NCBI GenBank assembly: GCA_051294375.1
Contig: CM119263.1
Coordinates: forward strand, 23,184,525 to 23,248,524
Length of the DNA stretch: 64,000 nucleotides
Source of the DNA: Paraspadella gotoi
Lineage: Eukaryota; Chaetognatha
Direction of reading: 5' to 3'
The notes below the pieces were generated by a model. That model was given only the letters and a program-made list of their open reading frames with translations. It had not been told where the DNA came from and searched no databases. Below, one piece after another: positions 45,755 to 58,873 of the stretch; positions within the stretch are counted from its first letter, which is position 1, and the number at the start of each line of letters is the position of its first letter. Both the position numbers and the translations under genes were made by a program.

Positions 45755-46107
45755 TTCTTGTAGTTTGAAAACGCTGCTTGCAACACGTATTTATAAACTT
45801 ATAGTTCATAAAACAATTCAATCAACAGCCGAGTAAAAATTGGCACTTCTTATCCTTCTCTGGAACCCTTTACTCGGTCTTCCTTAATTTTCCCTCCGAT
45901 ATTTTTAATTTTTTCCTCATACCCATTTTCTTCCTCCTTTTTTTTTCTTTCCTTTCATTTGGGTTTTCCTCTTCCAGGTCTTTTCTTTCGTCCTTCTCTT
46001 GCTCAATGTCTCCCTCCATTCATCTTTTCTGTTGATGAGATATGATCCCACCCACTTCCGAGTGACAGGAAGAAACCATAAAACTCTTGACATCATGAAC
46101 TCTAAAC

Positions 46108-46111
<4 letters not shown>

Positions 46112-46185
<74 letters not shown>
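46112..46185. repeat. (CT)n microsatellite
   Basis: CT dinucleotide with one CC break, about 75 bp. Confidence 0.93.
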
Positions 46186-46190
<5 letters not shown>

Positions 46191-46578
46191 CTCTCACAAG
46201 TGATGATGGTTTCTTTTTCCACTTTCGTGATCTTCACTCATCTCTGGATATTTTTTGCCTTTTGCCTAATTTTTTTCCTTTTTGTTGCTCGCCTCGCGAG
46301 AATCTCCTTTAGCGTCGCTCCGCGTCTTGGATTCGCGAAATTGCAACGCGCACTTGTGCGTCGCGGGTGTGGCGCAAATCTGAGATCACGGTGCGTAACC
46401 GTGGCGCATAATGGTCGAGTGTACTGCTTCCAAGGCGGACCAAGAGTCAGTTTTTTTTTTAAATGGGTGATCGAGGTTCAAAAATAGTAAGAAACAAAAG
46501 ATTATGATAAGAAAAAAAACTTTTTAACGAGTTCGAATCGTTTCTGTACATTTTCATATTTTGGTAATTTTCCGATCC

Positions 46579-46632
46579 CGGATGGGCCCGCTGAACGGCG
46601 ACATATCCCAGCCCGAAGACATCAAAATTTGA
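46579..46632 (+). pseudogene. coding-like segment B (PLNGDISQPE)
   Basis: Reads MGPLNGDISQPEDIKI then TGA (46630-46632). It shares PLNGDISQPE with segment A at 43867-43896, differing by silent changes (CTG/CTC, AAC/AAT, ATA/ATT, TCC/TCT). The frame is open upstream for about 20 codons, but those look non-coding. A pyrimidine-rich TTTTCTTCCAG at about 46661-46671 follows. It is probably a second copy of a short exon, or a relic. Confidence 0.35.
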
Positions 46633-47721
46633 ATACAGAAAATTTATTACTGTTTTTGAATTTTCTTCCAGGTCGAAGAAATTTATGACGTAATTAACAT
46701 TTAACTAAAAAAGTTTGCATTACTGTAATTTCGAAATTTCTTTTAACATTTTAAAAGGTCAGATTAATCGTGAAATTAAATTCAAACAGAAGAAAATGAA
46801 AAAAAAAAAAAGTTTTGGTGATTTTACGCAATAATTTTATCCTAATAACATAAACTGCTTTCAACTCTCTTCACCTCCTACTTCTCCCCCACACCGTCGA
46901 CTCATCTTTTGTTTCTTCGCTTATGTTGATTACGAAATCAAGCGCCTCCCTTTTTTTTTCTTTTTCTACCTCCGCTAGGCGCAAACAACAAACAAGGATC
47001 CGCGGGTCAAAGGTCAGGAAATGATGTTGTTTACACGATTGCCATCTGGCGTTCACGCAGCGGCTGCGGCGCCACCTGATGCGGCATCTGCGCAGCGGAG
47101 GCGCTTAGAGGTGCTGGCGAGGAGTTGTGTTGTAGCCAATGTATTTAAGTTCTGGATTGAAAATTTTATATGGTAAATATTGATATATTTTCAAACTTTG
47201 TTAAAAGGTATAATATAAAAATAAATGTAAGTTTAAAAAAAACCGTAAAAAAAATTTACATACGGTCTAAAGAAAAGAGTGTAAACACAACGACGACAAG
47301 ATCCCGCCCGGAACTCGCGACCTTCCCACCCAAGACAGTGCCCTTAATCTAACTCGTCCACGGACACCGGGTGCTTAGCAACGAGCGGCGACGCCCAAAC
47401 GACATCTGCTTCTAATTTGATACAAACATCCGGCGTCGGGGCGGAAAAAGCGAACAAACGAGTCGCCCAATGCGGAAACGGGGGTTTGGGAAGGGCGATA
47501 AGTTGCGGCGAAGGTAAGGAAGAAGTTCGGAAAGCTTCAAAGCGAGAGGGCGATCCTATGAAATGCTTTAAAATATGAGAAACTTTGATTGGAAGACCGA
47601 GAGGTGGGGAACAATGATGTCGAGAACAAAAGAATAGGTCATGAAAAATAAATACATTCGACACACATCTACAAAATATTTAGAAATTTAGGGAGTATCG
47701 ATTGAAAACTTGCATGTCCTT

Positions 47722-47889
47722 GTTATGTTATTATCTTGTAAGATAGATAGTAGCTTGTCCAAAATCAGGGGCAAGATAAATTGTTTATTGATTGATTGAA
47801 TGAATGAATGAATGAATGAATGAATGAATGAATGAATGAATGAATGAATGAATGAATGAATGAATGAATGAATGAATGAATGAATGAAT
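47722..47889 (+). mobile_element. 3' end of a non-LTR-like retrotransposon with (GAAT)n tail
   Basis: TTATTATCTTGTAAGATAG, then AGCTTGTCCAAAATCAGGGG and CAAGATAAATTGTTTATTGA, running into about 23 GAAT units. A diverged copy of the same sequence lies inverted inside intron 6 of the peptidase gene (52941-53035). A shared AT-rich 3' end finishing in a short tandem repeat is typical of non-LTR elements (RTE/CR1/Jockey-like), but no reverse transcriptase is present to confirm the class. Confidence 0.5.
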
Positions 47890-49204
47890 AATTTTTATAT
47901 TGGTTGAACTAATTTCATTGTCAGTTACAGTTATCTAGTTTTCTAGGCCCATTTTTCTCATTTCTTGGAATAGTTTGCATGAAATGATTAGTAGTTTAGT
48001 TGAATATATTTTTTTTCTGTTGCGGTTTTTTGTAATTTGTCATGTAACTTTATTAACAAGCACGCTATCGCTCGATTCGCAAACTTCGTGCAAACTCTCT
48101 CTAAATAATGATTCGCTTTGGGATTGAATTACCGGAATCGTGCGACGGGTTAAAAAAAGTTGCAATTTTTTTTTTAGTTAACACATTTTCGAAAACATTG
48201 GCCCTTCTTTCATTTTTAGTCCTTGAAAATACAGACGTCCTCAGTTTTTTATTAAATAAATCAGCGTTGCGCGACTGAATAAGGACAGCGACAATTCAGA
48301 TCGTTTTATTTTTCTCGATCTTTTCGTTTCTCAAGCACTTGCTCGATCGACAAATTCGTTCCGACGAAAAACAAAGAATTACAAAAAAATAATAATAGTT
48401 AATACGAGCAGCAATTCCCAGAGATGTTTTTTAGATCTTGCGTTTTTCTTTCTCTTGTTTTCTTTATTTCTTTCTCCTGTTACGTGTTTTTCTTATTTCG
48501 ATTCAATATTTGCCTCTTGCTCAAAAGTACACAGGGGGGAAAGGAACGAAAAGATTCGCTCTCGCTGGGGATGGAAGCCACTTCTTTCTTTTTGTTCTGC
48601 TCTCGATTGATTGCGATTTTTTTCTTTTTAACTTAAGGGAACTTGAGATTTTCTTGCTTGGTTTACTTTTAATATTTTTGTATTTACAGAACAACGTATA
48701 TAACATTTTTCGTTACCGCTGAAAATGGGGATATGCTATCAATTTGAGTTCGGCATTAAAAAATACTATCGTAATATAATATTATAGTAATATTCATATT
48801 TTTTCTTTGAACGATTCTTTCCGATTTCAAACTTTTTTTCCGGAATTATAAGCTGATTTTTTCTGATGACGCAACAATCTTGCTGTTGCGGTCTTGCTTT
48901 TTTTTATTTTTTTTTTCATTAAATGAATCATAAAATAGTTTTTTTTTAAATGAACGAAGAATGCAAAAAAATTGAAATTAACTTTTATTTTTGTTACTTT
49001 TCTCGATAAAAAATTGATTTAGTTTTAGTAAATAATTTGAATTAAATTACACGTAAATAATTTTTTTGAATATATCGAAAAATATAAATAAGATCACTGA
49101 TCTTCATCTGCAATTCAGCTTAGAAAATCCGTGATATTTTTTGTCGGCTTGAAATGAGAATCCCCCATCGTCGAATAGAGAGAGGATATCTGGTCCCTCC
49201 CTTC

Positions 49205-49275
49205 AAAAAAAAACTGGATCGGGTTGGATTCGAACCCGGGAAGGTTTAGATCGAATTTCCTATCGGAATCACTAA
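49205..49275 (-). repeat. tRNA-like relic: perfect Box B and T-run
   Basis: On the minus strand GGTTCGAATCC (plus-strand 49226-49236) matches Box B exactly, and nine T follow (49205-49213). Upstream AGTTAGTGATTCCGATAGG loosely resembles a D-arm plus anticodon arm. The T-stem has mismatches and no acceptor stem forms, so it is not an intact tRNA. Confidence 0.4.
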
Positions 49276-50420
49276 CTTATGTTTTGCTTTTCGAACATTT
49301 TAGTTCAGTCACAACTTTAGCCTCTTCGACTCCGCATGTGTTTTTCACTTTTTTTATTTTTTTTTATTAATTTAAAGCGCTTCAATTAAATATTTAATTA
49401 GTACTATTATTGCCGTAAACTCTTGTCTGAATTACGGGTTTATTCGTTTATCGACCTGTCACCTACGTCGAAGTACTTTTGAGTACATTCGATGCGAGAT
49501 CTTTACTTATAATATATCGCGCGTTGATCAAAAATTGGCTTCTGCTTCATATTATACTCTTTAACAAATCCTAATATGTTTTTATTCTATCCCTTTACGA
49601 CTAAATATTTCTTAATATTTTGTCCTAAATAAACTAGATTTTGTTTAATAATTTAAAACTTATAAACTTGTAAATGAGAATATAAAAAATTTAAAATCTT
49701 TATCGATTTCATTTTAGTTTAAAAGTTTATTTTTTATTTTTTTGCAAAGTTTTTTTGTCTCTCACGCGCTGATTACCTCTGTGAGGCAGATTTGCTTTTT
49801 ACGGCTCCATAAACTTCACCTCACGTCAACGAAAAAAAAAAATCAGTTTTTCGAGGGAGACTCGTTTCGCACTCGGGTCCTTCTCCCCTCCTCACACTCT
49901 CACCTACCTTTCTCCCATTTTCGCCACCGCCAGTCCTCCTCACACCCTTTCCTGCCCGCCTCACACCTTCACCAACCCGCCTCACACCTTCAAGAACTCT
50001 TCTCACATTTTCATCTGCTCTCTAAACTTTAGATAATTTCTTTTCGAATTTAACATTCAATTTCCGTTTAAGCTGTTATCATTATCATTTAAAAAAACTG
50101 ATGGCCTTAAACTGAAGTCGCAATTGATGGTTTTGGGGCTTTTAATGTTTGGGTTCATCTCTCGTCATCCTCGATCACATTTCTCGTGTGAACGAGTTCA
50201 ACATTTCACCTCCGTTCGGTTAATCGTTTTTTTGTTTGTTTTGTTTTCATCTTCTAATTTCGGAAAGAGACGAATTTCGACACGTCGAGCGAGTTAATTT
50301 TCTCATACGAATGAAAAAATCATAAAATTTTCCCAAGACATGCACATTCATAAAATCAACCTTTTTTTTAATTTTTCAAGACAACTTAATTAGTTAATCG
50401 GAATTAGACGTAACTTTGAA

Positions 50421-53400
50421 ATGGCGCCCGGAGATGCGGAAGCGCCCTCTGGGCGAAGAGCCAAGATGATTTGGGTTGGCGCCGCCGTTATCGTTGTCGC
50501 TATCATCGTCATAATCGCGCTTGCCGCAGGTAGTACGCTTTCGCCTCTTAGTAATTATTACCAAAACGTTCTAAAGCTCATGCATATCATTCGCAATCCG
50601 ACAAAATCACGACGTTCTCCCTTCAAAAATTATAATGCAATGTAAAATTGAATTAAGTACCATAATAAACGGACCTTAAAACGATTTTCCGCGCTCAGGA
50701 CTCGGCGGCGGCAGCGACGGCCAACTACCCAAGGATTACGGTTTCTTCGAAGGGAAACAACGTTTCGAGGTGGATGACCTCGTGCCGGTCTCGATTCATC
50801 GATCAACGCGGTCAGGTGAGTCCGGACGGTGGGCCGGACCGAGGGCGAGCCGGGTCGGGTTGTCGACGGGGCAGTCGCCCGCGTTTATCTCCGCGCCCAT
50901 CCATCAGTGGCGCCCTCGGGTTCGACCGCTCCGTCGGTCCTCGGTTCGGAAATGCAGAGCGTAACGATGATTCTTTTAACGAAGGGCGTTTTAAAAAGGC
51001 AATAGTTTCTTTTAAGAACGGCGCTTTAGACTTCCCTTTAAGGACGTCTTTAACAGGCGAAAGTATACAATTTGGTTTGATTTTTAACAAAATTTAATTT
51101 TGTGGATTAACGATAGCCACAAAATTAGTATATTGTAAAGATATATATTTATTTAAATTTTTTTAAATTTTGTATGCTGCTAAAAAGGCATGACAGTGGT
51201 GAGCTCCAAGGTCGTTCAGCCCAAGATGGAAGGCGCCTTGTGTCTGGTGACCGAAGCTTTCGACGACGACGGTCTTCCACACACATTAGAGCATCTCGTC
51301 TTCATGGGGAGCAAGAAATATCCTTACAAGGTGTGTGGGCTTTTTAATTAATCATTTCATATTCACAGCAAAAGCACTTAAATTTTTGCGTCAATCCGAT
51401 TGGTAATTTTATTATTGTTTTCAGGGTTCGCTGGACATGATCGCCAACAGGTGTCTCGCGTCCGGTACGAATGCTTGGACGGAGCCGGCCCTTACGTGCT
51501 ACACGATGACTACGGCCGGCAGCGAAGGATTTTTCAACCTCCTCCCGGTGTTTCTCGATCACATCTTGAATCCAACCCTGAATGACTCGTTCTTCATTAC
51601 CGAGGTAAGTTCTCTGGAGGTTCGATAATATTGAGCGATAAAAGAGTTTAAAAAAAAGATGTAATATTTAAATAAATTATAAATGAATAATTGAATAAAT
51701 GACCAAAATATTATTAAATAAATGAACAAAATATAATTGAGTAAATTAAATAAATATTTTTTTAAAAATTACAAAATTAATTTAAGTTAAAATTGTATTC
51801 CTTAACCAGGTGTATCACGTGGACGGCGCCGGCCAAGATGGCGGCGTCGTTTTCAGCGAAATGCGAGCGAAAGAAAACGAGCCGTTCCAAGTCATAGCGC
51901 GGCAGGGGCTAGAGCTTCTCTATCCCGGCCAGTGCGGCTTCAAGAGTGAGACGGGCGGGCGTGTGCCCAACCTCCGGTACAACACCACCAACGTCAAGGT
52001 GCTCGACTACCATCGCCGCTTTTATCGTCCCGAGAATCTCGTCGTCATCGTCGCCGGGGATTTCGACGCCGACAAGCTCTTCGGCGCCATCGAGGGCGTG
52101 GACGCGGAAGAGGCCGCCAAGGAGAGGGAGCCTTTCGAGCGACCATTCACGGAGCCCTGCGAAGAGCTGGACGGCGACATTTTCAAGAGGATCGAATATC
52201 CAAGTGGTAAGTCCTTTGTTTATTAATCGTTAATTTCGTTTTGTTCTTAGTTTTTGGCTTTGATTAACAGCATCGAGTTAAAATGAAAATAAAAAATTAA
52301 GTTACCGCAAATTTTAATCGAATTTAACTTGTTTTTAAATTTAATATTTTATATGAAAGAATCCACTGCACTTTCTAGTTCCTATTCAGACGACGAAAAG
52401 TTCGGGATGGTGGCACTGGGATGGCGAATGCCGGATCCTCGCCCAGACTTCTACCTTCATGCCGCCAGGATGGAGTTGGTAGACTACCTATTGTCCGGCG
52501 TCACTTCGCCGCTGGAGAAGTTTTTCGTCCAACGCGATCCTCCACTGGCCACCGCAATTATCAAGTAGTTTTTCGAATTTTTCTGGATTTTTACATTCTG
52601 TTCTTTCGTAGGTTTCAATTTCATTCATATAAATAAATGGGAAAAAATGAATAAATATAAAAACACAAATTCGTAAAACTAATAAAAAACAAAATTATAC
52701 TAACAATAATAAAAAACAAACAAAAATATAAATAATTATTCGTCCACTAGAATCGAAATATTGGCAAATAAAAATAAAAAATGCACTTGTAAATCCCACT
52801 ACGAATTACCTTATACTAAAATAAACGTTATTTTTCGTTTCTTCTCTCACTAAACTTTCATAGACGAAAATTTACGAAACTTCTAAATTTTTATGCAAAT
52901 AATATGAAAATGGTACAATATAAAAATTATCCATTCCTTTAATAAATAAGCTATCTTGCCCCTGGCTTTGGACAGGCTTTGGTGGTTTAAGGCCTCCATC
53001 ACTCAAACAAGATAATATATAAATTATCTTATTTAATTATTTTTCATTATCCACGTTACTCTCTTTAGCTTTTGGTACGAAACACCGCAACCCTTCATAA
53101 GCTTGATCTTCAAGAACGTGCCCGTGTCCCATCTCGACTCCATCAGGGGATCTTTTTTCGAGGTTATGGAGAACGTGACCCGCGACGACTTTGACCTAAA
53201 GCGCATGCGCGAAATCATCAAGTCCGCCTTGCGCACTCGCAAGTCTCGCATGGAGAACACTCCCTTTTACGAGATCAGGGACGCCACCTTCAGCTTCGCC
53301 TACGACGACGACATGGAGAACGTCGTCGAGATGTTAAACTTCAAGACCTTGTACGAAAAGATGTTGAAGGAAGACGAGGAGTTTTGGCGCGAGCTTTTAA

Positions 53401-55130
53401 AAGAGATCTTGAGCCGGAAAAGCATGGTATCGTTGGTTGGCAAGCCCAGCAAACGACGCAGCGACGAGCTGGTCGCAGAGGAGAAGAAACTGTTCGCCGA
53501 TCGCGTCGCCCGCATCGGGCCCGATGGGCTTGCCGAGAAGGCTCGTGTACTGAAGGAGGCGAAAGAGAAGAACGACGTGGGGATTCCCAGAGAAATCCTG
53601 GAATCGATCCCGATTCCCAGCGTAGATTCGGTGAAGCTCCCTTTCGTCGAGAGCGTCCGCAATAAAAGGCTAGAGCCGGGGAAGCCCGCGCCTTCGACTG
53701 ACTTCGACGAGTACCTCAACGCGGCTGATCTGCCTTTCGCCGCGCAGATATCTAACTTGGACTCTTCCTTCGTTGAATTGACGGCGTTCGTACGACTCGG
53801 CGACGCTCCCATAGAGCTGAAGAGGTACATCCCGCTGCTCGTGAAACTCATCTTCAACACGGACGTGAAAAGGGGATCTCGGACGGTTTCTTACGAGGAA
53901 ATCGTAGACGAATTGCAGCGAGATACAGCTCAGCATTATTTGAGCTATCGAACCTCGGACATCAATGGATGGTTGCAAGTTTACATCAAGGTGGAGAAAG
54001 ACAAGCTGGAGAAAGGGTTGCAGTACCTGAAAGAAGCGTTGTTCGATCAAGTCTTTCGCGTCGACAGGATCCAACACTATCAGAATGCCTTTAAAAACTC
54101 TCTACCGGCGATCCTCCAAAATGCTTATCATATGACCCACGAGGTTTTCGTGCAGACCATGTTTCGAAATGACAGCGACCTGATCCTTGTCACGATGGCT
54201 GAGCAAAGTAAATTGGCCAAACAGGTTGAGGACGACCTGGAGAACAACAACGGCCTTGGCTCTGTCGCTAAACTCAACGAACTGGTCGCATATTTAAAGA
54301 ATCCCTCACGGTTGATCGTCCACTTGAGTGGCAACATCACCGACCTATCAGAGATGTTTAATAAGCAGGGTCGAGATCTGAAGACAGTTTTGAAGGATGG
54401 TCTCGATGCGTTTGCCGACAACAGTCCGATGGAGACCGAGAGTCGTTGCTCCCAGTTCAAACCACTTTCCTACTTCTTGCTCGACATCAAGCCAGGCACG
54501 CGGATGCAGATCGTGAGTATGAGTTCCATCGAAGCCGGAAATCTCGGCGTCTCATCTCCACTCGGCGGCGCCTTGTCTCAGGAGGAGGAAGCCGCCTGCA
54601 AGGTCGTCGAAAGTTATTTGAACATGATGGAAGGCCCCGTCTGGAAGCAGATCCGCGGGCTGGGCCTTGCCTACAACTTTCACTTCTCCTTTTCCCGCGG
54701 AACCGGTACCGTGAGATTCGACGCCAACCGCGTCAGCAACGTGATGGAAGTGTACAAAGAAATGCGCAGATACTTTACCGACTTCGCCGTCGACGAGATG
54801 TCGCTGCAGTCTGCGCGTAGCACGTTCATTTTCGAACTGATCGACGGCAGCGATCCGGCCACCCAGAAGGCCGACTCGGACATGCTCAATTGCTTCAGGG
54901 GTCGACCCTATTCCTACATCAAAGACCTCATGGACAAAGCGATCAAAGTCTCCGCGGCCGACGTGGAGCGAGTCGTCGATCGGCGCCTTCGCCCGCTCTT
55001 CAACGGAGGAAACGTGAGCATCATCGTCGCCGCCAATCCCTCCAAAGTCGACGGCATCGTCGAGGGATTCGAGACTTTGGGCGTCGACGTTACTCGCGTC
55101 ACCGTCGAGTCGATCGTCGGGACGCTGTGA
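50421..55130 (+). CDS. membrane-anchored M16C zinc metallopeptidase (C05D11.1-like)
   Basis: Seven exons: 50421-50529, 50699-50815, 51188-51330, 51425-51604, 51810-52206, 52390-52564 and 53069-55130. All junctions are GT-AG and in frame, giving 1,060 residues. Related proteins of the insulinase family are about 1,000 residues long and hydrolyse peptides inside a closed chamber formed by two halves. Seen: inverted zinc motif HTLEH at 107-111 (two His ligands and the catalytic Glu) followed by LVFMGS; the likely third ligand Glu200 in GVVFSEM; in the C-terminal half Arg903 and Tyr909 of RGLGLAY, matching the substrate-binding Arg/Tyr pair. All catalytic positions are kept, so it should be active. 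Odd: exon 1 adds a basic start and one hydrophobic helix (about 17-37), predicting a single-pass anchor. I know of no such anchor as typical of this subfamily. Intron 6 carries an inverted retroelement fragment. AATAAA lies at 55334. Confidence 0.9.
52941..53035 (-). mobile_element. retroelement 3'-end fragment inside intron 6 of the peptidase gene
   Basis: The reverse complement reads TATATTATCTTGTTTGAGTG, then AAGCCTGTCCAAAGCCAGGG and GCAAGATAGCTTATTTATT, the same family as 47722-47889. It is inserted opposite to the host gene and lacks the GAAT tail. Confidence 0.5.
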
Positions 55131-58100
55131 CGATTGAGCGAATGTCGCGGAACGGAAGTCTCACGTTTTCCGAGTTGAACAAGACGTACATATTTCTCCC
55201 AGACTTAGTTGTCAACCAAAATAACTTTTTCATTAACATTACACGATACACATTTTTTACTCAATTTTCTCGGTATTGAATGTCGCTATGGCCATTATCA
55301 TTTTCTACTAGATTCGCAGTTGTCTACGTCGATAATAAAAAAATTAAAGACGGCATTTAGATATTCCTTAGCAAAAATGTTTTGGTAGCATTGCAATGAT
55401 ACTTAAACAATAAGCATGTTGCGAATCAAACGAAATATCGTTGTTTTTTTTTTGTTTTACATTGGAGGCTCAGCAATTTGTTTTAACTTAATCGGTTTTT
55501 ACATTTTCAGACGTGAATTTAATTCCTTTTAAAAAGTAATTTGCGTATGTTTGTTCAAAATTTCAGTTCGAGGCTTAAGAACTGATTTCGTTATACTGTT
55601 GCCTCCATTTTTTTTGTTTCGATTCACGAGACGGTGTTGTAGACTTAGGAAATATCTTTAATTTTTCTTAATCTTATTTCTTGATACATGTGTATCAAGT
55701 TAAATGATTTCGAATTATCGGGCGTTTCCCTTTCGTTTCGCCCGCTTCACTTGCCCAATAGTTTTAACAAACCGCATTTATTTTTTTTTTATTTTCAACG
55801 TTAACTTCATTTTTAACTGCCCTTAAAAAATTTCAAAGAAAATTTTAAAACTTACCATTTTCGTTGTTTAAATGTTGTTAACATGATTAAACCGCAACTA
55901 AATGTCACCAGAAAATGCAAACCAACGCTTTTTTTCTCATCACTTAGTTTAGAAGACGGGGTTTATTTGAGTTCAAGGGTTAAAAAAGATATAATTTATT
56001 TAAAGGGTTTGCGATTTCCTAAAACATAGGAAACTCAGATTTGTGACGGTCACAATCAGTCAATCGGTCTTACCCTGAGTCCTAGTGAGCCGGATCCATT
56101 CCATTCATTTTCTTATTGAAAAACGGCGTAGATTTTTAACGACGTAAACTTATTAATACAAAACCGTAATCCATGATAAATAAAATGTAGTTACAAAGGT
56201 TATGAATTAAAAAAAAGGGAAAAAAATTCGTCTTTTTGAAGGCAAGTTGAAAATTCCATGTGGTGATTGCTCTGTCTCCCATGGATCGAGTCGGATTCGA
56301 TTCCCTCGGTCTTCGTTATCCAGTTCGAAGGCTCTGATTAGCGATACAGAAGGAAGACAATAGCGGCCGGACAAAAGATCAATGGGATCCCTCTATCGAT
56401 CCAAATGTCTTACCTTCGATCTGTTTCTAAAAAAAAAAAAAGGTTGGAAATGTAACTCGAACCGCTAAGACAACTCTTTTTTACTTTCTTGGCTTTCCCC
56501 GTCTTCGAAATTTCTCCTCTCCACTTTGCTCTCCCCAAAACTCGACGTATTTATTCTTTAACGCGCCCGCTTTATGATGCCGTTTAAGACGCGCCTATGG
56601 GCTCGTAAATTTGAATAATTGAAAAGCGCCTGCCGTAGCGACGGAGCTGGTGACGCCTCACGCCCTCACGGCGTCGTAACGGTGACATATTGAAACGGAA
56701 AAAGAAAAGGAGACGCGGAACGAAACGTCGCTTGTGCCATTCTTTTTTTTTGGGGGGGGGAGGACGATTCCGAATTGAAGCTTGGTGCGATGGTTTTAAT
56801 CGTTTAGAATTGACAGCGAGTACATGTATATGGCCAAGATTGGATGAGCGTCTCAATTTATTACTTCCTAAAAACTGATTTCTAAAACGAAAGTAGAAAC
56901 CAAAAAAAAAAAATATATATATATATATCTGATATTTCCTTCTTCCCAAAATTCCGCTGATGAACGGTTGGTGGATTTTAGTTCACCATAATAAATTACT
57001 TTTTAGATTAAACCCGTTTCGAGAATACCGAACAAATACGTAACTAAAACTTTGATGCATTCGTTTTTGCTTCCGTTGCATCTTTTCCTCCCTAATCCCC
57101 ATTCCTATCCCCCCACTACCCCCCACCGTCTCCCCCTCCGCGCACAAAAGCAACAATTCCTTCTCGATGCAGCAGAGGTCTCTATTCATAGATCATGAGG
57201 CTAAAAGCATCGACGCAGCCTTTGGCAGCCGCCTCGCCCATAAACGATGGAATCGACGATGAATACAGGTGTTGAAAGGTTTTATCATCTTTACCCCCCC
57301 CCCTTTTACTCCCCACCCACATTCCATCCGCAGCCCGCTCTCCGCCCCCCCTCCCTGTTGCACCGCGATGGTTCGTGGTCGAACCAAACTTGTTTCTTCC
57401 TCGCGCGATAATAGATGGTCTCACCGACGAGGGGGAAAAATGGTGAGAGAGTATTGAAGGGGAGACGCACGGGGTGTTGAAGGATCGGATTCTTTGTCGT
57501 GCAGTAAAACAAGTAAAATAAGGGTTGAACGGAGTTATTAGTTTTGAGTTAATGTTAAAGTTAGTTAATGTTAATGTTCGATGTACACAAAACAAGACTG
57601 CGCAATGGTTAGTAAAAATTTCGTTAATTTTAAAAAATTAGTTAAACTGGGTAAATTTGATTCGCAATTACGTACCTAAGTTTGTGTTTAAGACTGGTCG
57701 AGCGAATTCGAAGCAATAGTGCAAGGTGCTCCGTTTACATCATGAGAGTATAAGTCAGTATAAGTCGACGTGATGTTCATTTAATTTCGAGTTTTAAAAA
57801 GAGAGATCGAAAGAGGGAGGGTCCTATTTCCTCCAAAAAAATCGAAAGAACACGGGCAGAAGATTCCAGACGTGACGATGACGACGAAGACGATGATGAC
57901 GGTCAGTTCTGCCTCGTCCCTTGTTTGGTCCCCGGGGACCGATTTGGGAAAGAAGAGAGAGGGGGGGAAAAGGGCGACGAAATGACGACGATGATGATGA
58001 CGATGATTATTTGGCAGCGATGGCGCTTTGATCGGTCCAGCGGCGGTCAAGCGGTGTTCTCATTGAATGCGGTCAGACGCGGAGAAACCAGGGCAGCGAG

Positions 58101-58873
58101 ATGGTGAGGACGTGAGAAGGTAAGGGTGAGTGGGTGAGGACCAAGATATTATCTATTGGGATTTGGGAGATTATTTTTATTATTTTAATTGTCAAAGTTA
58201 ATGTAACAGTTGCTATTCCGCTACCGGAAACTAAGTTGGCGGCGGCCGGATCCCGAGAGGCGTCGACGCCGCTAATCGAGCGAAGGAGGAAGTCGCTCGA
58301 CGCTGCCGCTTCCCAACACCGTCGCCCCCGCGCCACTCTTGGACACCGTGAGCGACCCGGCGTTGCCGCTCAGATCTTTCCCTATTTTTCCGTTCGAGAG
58401 ATTTGATCGGTTTTGTCGTCAGAAAAGAATTGAGGTTAAGTGTCAACTTGATGGGACAAGCGGTGCCAAGGAGCGAATCGATGGGGAGAGAGAGAGAGAG
58501 AGAGAGAAAGAGAAATGATGACACTATCTCGAACAAATTTTATCTCAAAAAATAGAATTCGATTTAGAATTTTTAAATTGTGATTATTATTATTTAATAA
58601 TTACGAAATACATATCATCATTCACATTACATAAAAAAACAACATATGTCGTGTAAATATTATAGCTAAACTACATACAATTATCGAAATCAAGATTTTT
58701 TTTTTCATTTTTAAAGCTTTTAAATGCCCCCAAAGCAATTATTTAATTAGAATAACCGAAGACTTTTCGGCGCTATTTCAATGGTGCAGAAACATTATAT
58801 AGCATAGCTATAGAAGAAAAAAGTTAAGCGTGTTGTTCGTAATTCTTTTTTTCTTTCCCCGACGATATCTACT
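55131..58873. other. intergenic spacer
   Basis: AT-rich 55140-56560. 56275-56330 has a weak Box B-like GGATTCGATTCC without a terminator. Poly-A followed by (TA)n at 56907-56928. 57840-58010 is rich in GAC/GAT trinucleotides. A GC-rich pocket at 58211-58349 is open on both strands; on + it could be an exon between TGTAACAG and the donor CACCGTGAGC, encoding AIPLPETKLAAAGSREA and on, but nothing joins to it. No confident gene. Confidence 0.5.
55334..55339 (+). terminator. polyadenylation signal AATAAA
   Basis: Canonical hexamer about 200 bp after the stop of the M16C peptidase, the first after it. Confidence 0.5.

Larger units (their letters stand above)
46633..50420. other. spacer with retroelement tail and tRNA-like relic
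   Basis: AT-rich. It contains the retrotransposon-like 3' end with (GAAT)n at 47722-47889, the Box B relic at 49205-49275, and a degenerate 21-bp CCTCACACCTTC-type repeat at 49885-50015. A minus-strand tRNA-like fragment without a clean Box B lies at 47295-47365. No gene is supported. 50160-50420 should hold the promoter of the peptidase gene; no TATA box is evident. Confidence 0.55.

Noticed and set aside
56270-56335. Box B-like GGATTCGATTCC
   Set aside because: Two mismatches to the consensus GGTTCGAATCC, no T-run and no stem structure.
58134-58406. 90-codon frame resembling a secreted peptide precursor (hydrophobic start, RRRK site)
   Set aside because: It has no ATG (it opens with GTG), and the hydrophobic start is AT-rich spacer before a possible acceptor. 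At best only 58211-58349 could be exon.
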